Of a stretch of 7,475 nt of DNA, positions 1 to 5,546 are shown piece by piece; position 1 is the stretch's first letter, and each line of letters begins with the position of its first letter. Both the position numbers and the translations under genes were made by a program. The notes beneath the pieces are model-generated. The model was not told where the DNA came from, did no database searches, and saw nothing but the letters and a program-made list of their open reading frames with translations. This DNA comes from an uncultured Lewinella sp. (GTDB lineage Bacteria; Bacteroidota; Bacteroidia; Chitinophagales; Saprospiraceae), in assembly GCA_938021455.1 (NCBI GenBank), contig CALIGP010000146.1, forward strand, positions 1 through 7,475, given 5' to 3'.

Positions 1-6
1 CTTTTT

Positions 7-804
7 TCACCCTTCAATCACCGCCCGTACGCTTCCCTTCAGCAACAGCCGTCTCTTCGCCTCCTCGTAGGGAATGTCCAGTGCATCAACGATCATCTTC
101 GTTCCCCGGTCCACGAGCTTGGCATTGGAGAGTTGCATGTCGACCATGCGGTTATCTTTCACGCGGCCGAGGCGGATCATCGTGGTGGTGGTGATCATAT
201 TGAGGATGAGCTTCTGAGCCGTACCGGATTTCATGCGGGTGCTACCAGTGACAACCTCGGGGCCGACGACGGCGACGATGGGATGGTCCGCGTGCTCGGT
301 AACGGGGGCACCGGGGTTGCAAGTCACGCAGGCCGTGAGGATGCCCCGCTCCTGACAAGCCTTGAGCCCGCCCACGACGTAGGGCGTGGTACCGGAGGCA
401 GCGATGCCGATCAGGGTGTCGTCGGGGCCGATGTGGTGGGCTTCGAGGTCGACCCAGCCCTGCCCTTCGGCGTCCTCGGCTGATTCAACGGGGTGGCGGA
501 GGGCATGGTCTCCGCCGGCGATGAGGCCCACGACCCACTCGGGTGGCACGCCGAAGGTGGGTGGACATTCACTGGCGTCCAGTACGCCAAGGCGGCCACT
601 GGTGCCGGCCCCAGTGTAAAAGATGCGGCCACCGCGCTGCATGCGCGGCACAATGTCCTCCACCAGGGCCGTCAGCGCCGGAATGCACTTTTCTACGGCC
701 AGGGCGACTTTCTGGTCTTCGCGGTTAATGTTGGTCAGCAGCTCCAAAGTAGATTGCTGCTCCAGGTGGCGGTAGGGGCCGGGTTGTTCGGTGATCTTTT
801 GCAT
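7..804 (-). CDS. murQ: N-acetylmuramic acid 6-phosphate etherase (MurQ)
   Basis: This cytoplasmic lyase-type etherase cleaves the lactyl ether of MurNAc-6-phosphate to give GlcNAc-6-phosphate and D-lactate, in recycling of peptidoglycan sugars. The 265-residue product carries the family signatures in order: GAGTSGRLGVLDASECPPTFG (about 65-85) in the SIS sugar-phosphate fold, VESAED (106-111), ASGTTPY (136-142), GPEVVTGSTRMKSGTAQK (181-198) and NRMVDMQLSNAKL (218-230). Glu79 and Glu110 match the two catalytic glutamates known in E. coli MurQ (Glu83 and Glu114) in context and in their 31-residue spacing. The protein is complete at the TGA near the left edge but shorter than the roughly 300-residue proteobacterial form, lacking most of the C-terminal helical tail. 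It lies 63 bp downstream of the secreted-protein gene on the same strand, with a REP-like palindrome pair between them, so co-transcription is possible but uncertain. No MurNAc transporter or kinase is visible nearby. Confidence 0.96.
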   Translation of the reverse strand: MQKITEQPGPYRHLEQQSTLELLTNINREDQKVALAVEKCIPALTALVEDIVPRMQRGGRIFYTGAGTSGRLGVLDASECPPTFGVPPEWVVGLIAGGDHALRHPVESAEDAEGQGWVDLEAHHIGPDDTLIGIAASGTTPYVVGGLKACQERGILTACVTCNPGAPVTEHADHPIVAVVGPEVVTGSTRMKSGTAQKLILNMITTTTMIRLGRVKDNRMVDMQLSNAKLVDRGTKMIVDALDIPYEEAKRRLLLKGSVRAVIEG

Positions 805-807
805 CAG

Positions 808-879
808 GTACGTTTGTACCGCCGACTTCAGTCGGCGGTCTCAGAATTGTGCCGACTGAAGTCGGCCCTACAAATGTAC
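808..879. repeat. REP-like inverted pair (REPIN-type element)
   Basis: Two related palindromes face each other. Copy 1 (818-839) has 10-bp arms ACCGCCGACT and AGTCGGCGGT around a TC centre. Copy 2 (851-866) has 7-bp arms GCCGACT and AGTCGGC around GA, so it is in the opposite orientation. The outer flanks are also inverted repeats: GTACGTTTGTA (808-818) and TACAAATGTAC (869-879), with one mismatch. Head-to-head REP cores with shared flanks are the layout of REPINs, non-autonomous elements moved by RAYT (TnpA-REP) transposases; no such transposase is in the window, so that link is inferred. The right end encodes the last codons and TAG stop of the upstream secreted protein, and the left end stops 3 bp before the murQ start codon. 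In RNA it would fold strongly and could attenuate transcription or shield the upstream 3' end. Confidence 0.8.
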
Positions 880-3162
880 CACCCGCCGCGTAGCTACGCC
901 CTCCGGCCCGCTGGCCCGGACGAAGTACACGCCCGCACTTAGCTCCTTCAACCGCCATTGCACCTGCGTCTGCGCCGCATGAGTAGACGGTAGATTGTAG
1001 GCGGTAGTCTGTAGGGTGGTCGATCTAAGCACCCGCCCCTGCACGTCCAGCAAAGCCACCTCCCGGACGCCTGCCGGCAGCCCTGAGATCGTCAGTTCAT
1101 CCGCCACCGGGTTCGGGAACACGCTAAAATCAAAGGCTGGCCGAACGGCCGAGAAGAGTCCCGTAGAGAGATCATTGCGCAAGTCCGTCTCGTAGAAGCT
1201 AATGCCTCCCCGCTCATTCCCCACCACCATTTCCAGCACTCTGTCGCCATCAAAATCAGCTAGTGCAGGATTAGTGAACGCCCCTAAGTCTAGACTATCC
1301 ACAGTTTTCGTCAGCAGCGTAAACGGCTCCGTATAGGCGGAGTCTGCACCAAAACGATACACCTCAATTGTTCCGCTGCGGTTACCGCTTATCACCAGGG
1401 TGAAGTCATCGTTTTGCACAACCGCTGGCGTCGGGTGGCCCGTACTTACCCCCGGCGCGTTCGTGTTGATGCCACCAAGCTGTAGCACATTTCCTGCAGC
1501 AGAAGTCGACGGATCAAAGGCGGGCTCAGTAGCCGTTCCAATGTTCCGGTAAAAGCGAATACGGCCATCAAAACCGCCCAGCAGGATGTCCAACAGACCA
1601 TCCCGGTCAAGATCCGCCAGCGCTGGCTTACTGAACTGTCCGGCATCAATGCCTAGCCACTCAAATTGCAGTGGAGCGAAAGTCGCCTCGCGGCCAGCCC
1701 CCGCCGTGTTCTCACCAAAGACGATTTTGCCGCTACGTTCGCCGATAATGACATCTTCGTCCCCATCACCGTCCAAATCACCGAAAGCCGGCGCGTAGCC
1801 CCAGCTTGTTGTCATGAAAGCGCTCAGACCGAGGTAGTCTTCGGAGACGAGTTCGAAAGTGATGGCACCGCCCGAAGGGGTCACGTTACGAAACAACCGA
1901 AGTCGGCTGTCGAGAAAATTAGTGCCCGTGAATTCATCGTTATTACCCACCACCAAATCGGGGCGGCCATCGGCGTCGTAATCAAAAGTGGTCACGTTAG
2001 CGGAGGTACCAACGTCAATCATTTCATCAACGAGCAACGTCTTTTTCTGTAAGACGAATTCAGGTTCAGCATCACTCCCCACATTGCGATAATACCACAT
2101 CACTTCCACATCAGTTCCGTTGAGGGTTACGGACGGGGAGGCGACGAGATCGCGGGCGCCGTCCTGGTCTACGTCCAGGTGGAACCCGGCGGGGAAGGAG
2201 GGTATATCCGCTTCCACACCATCTTCTTTCCAAACGGAGTCTTGCGCTGAAATCCAGGCCTGCTCCCGGCTACCATTATTGAAGCCCAACACAAGTCCAT
2301 CGAAGGAGATATCGCCGAGCATAATGTCGCTCAGACCATTCCCATTATAATCGAGCGTCAGCAGCGTTGAGCCGGAATGACGAGGCCGTCCGCCGCCGCC
2401 AGGCCCGAGCAGGTTATTAAAACAATCTCCTGGCCCTGAGCCCAGGTCGAGCGCCGGGCTAAGTCCGCTTTCGAAGAAGCCGCCCCAACATTGATCGGCG
2501 AGTTCGTAGAGTAAAGTATCGGCACCAAATCCACGCTCTACGCCCATATTTCGGTAATACTCAACGTACCCTCCGCCAACACTGAAGGTCAGGATATCCA
2601 GGTCACCGTCAAAGTCAATGTCATCTATGGCTGGATAGTCGATACTGGAAACGAATATGGGGCTGGGCCTTCCTTCAAATGGGAAGTACAGTTGGGGCAG
2701 CGGGTTGCCGAAGTTGACCAGGTCAAACTCCAGGAGACCGTCTACCCGGCGGCGACCACGGTAAACGGCAATACCGTCTACGGCCGAGGCGTAGGTGAAA
2801 ATATCTGGGATGTCGTCCAGATTATAATCCCGGATCATCACCCATTCCCGAATCTCTTCCGGGAAGTGGGCCACCAGCTCAGGAGCTTCGTTGTAGCTGT
2901 CTCCACCAAGGCCACGAAGGCTCAGGTGAATTTCACCGGCCTTATCGAAAACGTAGAGGTCATCCGTGCCGTCGCCGTCCAGGTCCGCCGTCTGCGGCTG
3001 CGGGGTGTTCAGACCTCCGAACCAAGCTAATTCGAGAGGGCCGCTGGCGGTGGTAACCTCAGGATAGCTGGGGCTAAGTTGAATGGTCTGCGCGTGGAGT
3101 CCCCCCCCGGCAAAAAAACAAAAGCAATAGAGAAGTAAACAGCTGCAGGGGATACGTTTCAT
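868..3162 (-). CDS. Secreted FG-GAP/VCBS repeat protein with T9SS type A C-terminal sorting domain
   Basis: A 764-residue exported protein of unknown specific function. Residues 1-24 are a signal peptide, basic MKR then a Cys/Phe/Leu-rich core, probably cleaved at LHA|Q. The body is a series of FG-GAP/VCBS repeats, which form integrin-like beta-propeller blades with calcium-binding DxDxDG loops. Such loops or degenerate versions start near residues 60 (DLDGDGTDD), 112, 181, 271, 330, 394, 462 (DLDGDGDED), 517 (DLDRDGLLD) and 636, often followed by hydrophobic strands and FYRN-type blade ends. Residues 678-764 resemble the T9SS type A sorting domain: FPNPVADEL, then LLDVQGRVL and LSAGVYFVRA. 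That domain directs export across the outer membrane and is normally cleaved off. The start is supported by the signal peptide directly after it. Oddities are a G8 and a T7 tract in the signal-peptide codons, a heptamer repeat inside the sorting domain, and a stop codon lying in a REP-like element. An adhesin or surface-binding role is plausible, but no enzyme domain is visible. Confidence 0.93.
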   Translation of the reverse strand: MKRIPCSCLLLYCFCFFAGGGLHAQTIQLSPSYPEVTTASGPLELAWFGGLNTPQPQTADLDGDGTDDLYVFDKAGEIHLSLRGLGGDSYNEAPELVAHFPEEIREWVMIRDYNLDDIPDIFTYASAVDGIAVYRGRRRVDGLLEFDLVNFGNPLPQLYFPFEGRPSPIFVSSIDYPAIDDIDFDGDLDILTFSVGGGYVEYYRNMGVERGFGADTLLYELADQCWGGFFESGLSPALDLGSGPGDCFNNLLGPGGGGRPRHSGSTLLTLDYNGNGLSDIMLGDISFDGLVLGFNNGSREQAWISAQDSVWKEDGVEADIPSFPAGFHLDVDQDGARDLVASPSVTLNGTDVEVMWYYRNVGSDAEPEFVLQKKTLLVDEMIDVGTSANVTTFDYDADGRPDLVVGNNDEFTGTNFLDSRLRLFRNVTPSGGAITFELVSEDYLGLSAFMTTSWGYAPAFGDLDGDGDEDVIIGERSGKIVFGENTAGAGREATFAPLQFEWLGIDAGQFSKPALADLDRDGLLDILLGGFDGRIRFYRNIGTATEPAFDPSTSAAGNVLQLGGINTNAPGVSTGHPTPAVVQNDDFTLVISGNRSGTIEVYRFGADSAYTEPFTLLTKTVDSLDLGAFTNPALADFDGDRVLEMVVGNERGGISFYETDLRNDLSTGLFSAVRPAFDFSVFPNPVADELTISGLPAGVREVALLDVQGRVLRSTTLQTTAYNLPSTHAAQTQVQWRLKELSAGVYFVRASGPEGVATRRVVHL
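983..1017. repeat. Tandem heptamer repeat GTAGNNN x5 within the sorting-domain coding sequence
   Basis: GTAG recurs at 983, 990, 997, 1004 and 1011, exactly every 7 bp. The units are GTAGACG, GTAGATT, GTAGGCG, GTAGTCT and GTAGGGT. They are read on the minus strand as residues 716-727 of the secreted protein (T-L-Q-T-T-A-Y-N-L-P-S-T). A 7-bp unit cycles through all three frames, so gain or loss of one unit would frameshift the last strands of the T9SS sorting domain. The encoded stretch sits between the QGRVL and LSAGVYF strands, where it looks like an extended loop. Confidence 0.8.
3101..3118. repeat. C8 and A7 homopolymer tracts (G8 and T7 on the coding strand) in signal-peptide codons
   Basis: Eight C (3101-3108) are followed after GGC by seven A (3112-3118). 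On the coding strand this reads T7 then G8, encoding F-F-A-G-G-G at residues 16-21 of the secreted FG-GAP protein. Homopolymeric G tracts early in surface-protein genes are classical slippage sites, since a one-base change would put the reading frame out after about 20 codons. Here the frame is intact. Phase variation is a hypothesis only. Confidence 0.55.
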
Positions 3163-3210
3163 GGATAGCTTTTGCGGGCGCGAACGCAGGATGCAAGGGG
3201 AAGGTAAAGG

Positions 3211-3234
3211 AGCAAAGAACCCCTTCTCTTTGCT
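3211..3234. promoter_or_regulatory. Short perfect hairpin or operator-like dyad upstream of the secreted-protein gene
   Basis: AGCAAAGA (3211-3218) and TCTTTGCT (3227-3234) form a perfect 8-bp inverted repeat around an 8-nt spacer. It lies 49 bp upstream of the minus-strand start codon at 3162. It could be a regulator's dyad site or a hairpin in the 5' leader. There is no T-run to suggest a terminator. Confidence 0.35.
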
Positions 3235-3286
3235 ATTAACGGATGAAGGGAGGGAATCGTTTGTCTGCTTTCTGACGGGAGGGGAA

Positions 3287-3442
3287 ACTATAGTGGACTC
3301 GGTTACTACAGGTGATTTTTGAAATTTTCGGCGAATGACCAGGCTTATTACCTAAAACCCGGGCCTGTAGTAACCGAGCCTTCGCTTCGGAGAAGTATTG
3401 TCCCAAGAATTTTCACTTCTCGTGGCCGAGGGTACTATAGTG
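3287..3442. repeat. Nested inverted repeats bounded by two ACTATAGTG copies
   Basis: A perfect 15-bp inverted repeat, CTCGGTTACTACAGG (3298-3312) and CCTGTAGTAACCGAG (3364-3378), encloses a 51-bp spacer. A second perfect 7-bp stem, GAGAAGT (3390-3396) and ACTTCTC (3415-3421), follows, and a third related segment, GTGGCCGAG (3422-3430), is an inverted near-copy of the CTCGGTTAC end. The block is bounded by a 9-bp direct repeat ACTATAGTG (3287-3295 and 3434-3442), of which the first 8 bp are themselves a palindrome. The layout could be a small non-autonomous mobile element with a 9-bp target duplication, or a structured regulatory leader. A single 9-bp direct repeat can occur by chance in a region this long; the 15-bp inverted repeat is much less likely to. 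Confidence 0.55.
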
Positions 3443-3533
3443 ATCCATAAGTTTTACATCTATTTACACCTCAGATGCTCGCTTTGGCGAAGGGTCAGGA
3501 TACATTAGCCGGACATTAAAAACCAGCTCGATA

Positions 3534-5294
3534 ATGCAGCATTACCTCCTTCCCTTCTTATTGATCACCCTGATAATGCTTCCAGGCTGCGCAGTAAAAC
3601 AAGGCACACCATCAGATACCGTCGTTAAGGAAGTCGAATCGACAACTCCGGTAACGGCCTCCATTACGGAAGTACTTAAAGCCAACGATCACTTGCCAAT
3701 TGCAGAACGTGTCGCCCTGTACCGCAAGCTCAGGAAAGAGCAACCGGAGGCTTACAACTTCTCGAACCAGGACGAACTGACCATGTACGGCTACAACCTG
3801 CTGTGGGGAGATAATACAGCGGAGGCCATCGAAGTCTTTAAACTGATGGTCGCCGAGTTCCCCAATACCGCCAATAATTATGATAGCCTCGGCGAGGCTT
3901 ACCTGGCGGCTGGAGACGAAGAAAAGTCGCTGGCTAATTACCAGAAAGCGCTGGAGATGGACCCCGACAATTTTGCCGCCGAAGACGTTGTGTATCGGTT
4001 GCAAAACCCCGGTTACATCCCGGAAACCGACAAAGAGAAGTTCGCGAAGGTCTACTCCATCGCGGAATACCGGGCCGATCTGGATCAACTGGCGGCAAGA
4101 CTCCTGAAAGTCCATCCCAACGCGCTCAAATTCATCTCTGCCGAAGACTTCCACTCGCTGATCGAAGAGAAAAAAGCGTTGGTAACCGAGCAGATGACCT
4201 ACGCTGAATTTCGCTGGCACTGCGCGGAAGTCATCGCCAGCGTTAACTGCGCCCACACCTCCATGGGGCGTTTTAGACTAGAGAGCGATATGCTGCCGAC
4301 TCCATTAAGATTCCCGATACAAACCCGGCTGATCGACGGACAGTTGTTCGTGCTGGACCCGATGAGCAACGAGGGATTAGTAGCCATAAAGGACGAAATC
4401 CTGAGCATCAACGGCGTTCCCGTTGAAGATCTACTCAAAGACATCTATCGCCGGATCCCGTCTCAGGGATACATTGAAACCACCAAGCGGCACGAATTCA
4501 ATTTCTGGGGTACGGGAATGATCGCCTACGCGCTGAACTTTCCGAAAACCTACGAAGTAACCGTCAAGGGCAAAGAGTCGTCCATCACCCTAAAGCCCGC
4601 CGAAACGGTCCGCAATCACTTTGGCAACCCCGCCATCAAGGGCTGTGGCGAGCCACTCTGTTACGAGGTTATGGAAGACGGCAAATCCGCCGTTCTCACG
4701 ATTCAGTCCTTCAACTTCTACGCCTGGAACAATCTGGATGTTTACGAATCTTTCATGGACGAGACCTTCCGAAAAATTACGGCGGGCGGCATCGAGCACC
4801 TGATCATTGATCTCCGTTATAACGGGGGAGGCTCGTCTGAGTCGAGCATTTACCTGCTACGCCACCTGATGAAACAGCCATTCACCTATTACTCAAGGGC
4901 AGAATCTGAAGGCAAGCGGGAGAAAGCGACTGGTGAATACGTCCAGCAGCCCTTCGATACCACCTACCAGGGCAAACTCTACTTTCTCATTGACGGTATT
5001 GGGAATTCAACAACGGGCCACTTTATGTCATTGGCCAAAAAATGGAAACTCGGCACCATCGTCGGAGAAGAGTTAGGCTCTAACCAATTTTGCTCCGCTG
5101 GACAAACCGTTTGCCGACTGTCAAACTCTAAGGTGCTATACTACGTGGCCAACAATACACACGTTTCCACAGCGACTTCTCTTCCGGACGAGACGGGTAT
5201 TCTACCCGATCATTACGTTAGCCAGAGTATTGACGATTATCTGGATAAAGTAGACACTGTCCTAGAATTTGCGATTGGGCTGACGCGGGAGTGA
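3534..5294 (+). CDS. Lipoprotein with TPR-like helices and peptidase S41 (C-terminal-processing/tricorn-like) domain
   Basis: A 586-residue predicted serine protease attached to a membrane by lipid. The signal peptide ends in a lipobox LPGC, with Cys19 as the lipidated residue. Residues about 83-150 form TPR-like helix pairs (NYDSLGEAYLAAGDEEKSLANYQKALEMDPDN-type sequence). A degenerate PDZ-like segment lies near 270-301 (DEILSINGVPVEDL). The S41 core runs about 385-565: VLTIQSF, LIIDLRYNGGG (423-433), GNSTTGH (490-496), TIVGEELGSN (508-517) and GILPDHYV (555-562). By position Ser492 is the probable nucleophile. NCAHTSMG (238-245, His241) and Glu512/Glu513 would fit the tricorn-like Ser/His/Glu arrangement better than the Ser/Lys dyad of Tsp/CtpA; that assignment is inferred. 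The substrate is unknown. The ATG is chosen because the lipoprotein signal begins at once after it. The gene is followed by a palindromic intergenic region and then the antiporter on the same strand. Confidence 0.92.
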   Translation: MQHYLLPFLLITLIMLPGCAVKQGTPSDTVVKEVESTTPVTASITEVLKANDHLPIAERVALYRKLRKEQPEAYNFSNQDELTMYGYNLLWGDNTAEAIEVFKLMVAEFPNTANNYDSLGEAYLAAGDEEKSLANYQKALEMDPDNFAAEDVVYRLQNPGYIPETDKEKFAKVYSIAEYRADLDQLAARLLKVHPNALKFISAEDFHSLIEEKKALVTEQMTYAEFRWHCAEVIASVNCAHTSMGRFRLESDMLPTPLRFPIQTRLIDGQLFVLDPMSNEGLVAIKDEILSINGVPVEDLLKDIYRRIPSQGYIETTKRHEFNFWGTGMIAYALNFPKTYEVTVKGKESSITLKPAETVRNHFGNPAIKGCGEPLCYEVMEDGKSAVLTIQSFNFYAWNNLDVYESFMDETFRKITAGGIEHLIIDLRYNGGGSSESSIYLLRHLMKQPFTYYSRAESEGKREKATGEYVQQPFDTTYQGKLYFLIDGIGNSTTGHFMSLAKKWKLGTIVGEELGSNQFCSAGQTVCRLSNSKVLYYVANNTHVSTATSLPDETGILPDHYVSQSIDDYLDKVDTVLEFAIGLTRE

Positions 5295-5328
5295 CGGGGG
5301 ATGGGTCGAGAGTGGGTAACGCCGGATA

Positions 5329-5475
5329 TATAACTGATTGTAGAAACCTCCCTACCGTCGGCGGACGGGCCAAGCTGCGCAAGGCTCGGCCGACGACTGG
5401 CTAGCTCGTCGGCCGAGCGTTACGACGAAGGAGTTTCGCTCGTCCGCCGAGTGTAGAAACTTGCAATCGGTTATA
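5329..5475. repeat. Nested palindromic element: GC-rich insert within a split hairpin
   Basis: Three nested inverted repeats are visible. The outer pair is TATAACTGATTG (5329-5340) with CAATCGGTTATA (5464-5475), 12 bp with one G-U-compatible mismatch. The middle pair is TCGGCGGACGGGC (5358-5370) with GCTCGTCCGCCGA (5438-5450), 13 bp with one G-U pair. The inner pair is GCTCGGCCGACGA (5384-5396) with TCGTCGGCCGAGC (5406-5418), a perfect 13 bp around a 9-nt loop. A 9-bp direct repeat TGTAGAAAC (5339-5347 and 5452-5460) flanks the GC-rich core. Removing the core and one repeat copy rejoins the outer arms into one compact hairpin with a 10-nt loop. This suggests insertion of a small mobile or REP-like element into a pre-existing hairpin located after the S41 gene. 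The folded RNA may also end transcription or insulate the antiporter gene. Confidence 0.75.
5348..5451. mobile_element. Putative 104-bp non-autonomous insertion flanked by 9-bp direct repeats
   Basis: This is the GC-rich segment between the two TGTAGAAAC copies. It is almost wholly composed of inverted repeats and encodes no protein. The direct repeats look like a target-site duplication. The internal inverted repeats, however, do not reach the two ends evenly (10 bp in on the left, 1 bp on the right), so it does not match a classic MITE with terminal inverted repeats. A REP-type or other structured repeat is equally possible. Confidence 0.4.
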
Positions 5476-5546
5476 CATGAAGTAATAACCCTCCCGCTTT
5501 CTAACAAGAAGTAATCACTTATCTTGTCCCGACCCAACCACACACT

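Larger units (their letters stand above)
3163..3533. other. Divergent intergenic region between the secreted-protein and S41 genes
   Basis: This 371-bp stretch separates two divergently transcribed genes and must hold the promoter of each. No coding potential was found in it. It contains a short hairpin near the left gene (3211-3234) and a nested repeat block (3287-3442), each listed separately. The 90 bp before the S41 start are AT-richer than the genes. The only resemblance to a Bacteroidota promoter (TTTG, then TAnnTTTG) is TTTG at 3483 with TACATTAG at 3501, but the 14-bp spacing is too short to be convincing. The S41 start at 3534 is preceded by an A-rich leader with no Shine-Dalgarno, as usual in this phylum. 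Confidence 0.6.

Noticed and set aside
808..879. Simple rho-independent terminator after the secreted-protein gene
   Set aside because: The stems are strong, but no T-run follows on the minus strand, and the paired palindromes with matching flanks fit a REP-type repeat better.
493..942. Plus-strand open frame of 149 codons across the murQ start and REP-like repeat
   Set aside because: It overlaps murQ codons antisense, runs through the palindromes and into the end of the secreted-protein gene, and has no recognisable features.
3483..3508. Possible Bacteroidota promoter (TTTG ... TACATTAG) before the S41 gene
   Set aside because: The -7-like box has one mismatch and the spacer is only 14 bp, shorter than the usual range, so it is mentioned but not called.
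3612..4256. Minus-strand open frame of 214 codons opposite the S41 gene
   Set aside because: It lies wholly within the S41 lipoprotein gene, whose frame shows a signal peptide, lipobox and protease motifs. The antisense product has no recognisable domain.
5358..5450. CRISPR array
   Set aside because: The repeats are inverted, not regularly spaced direct repeats with unique spacers, and no cas genes are present.
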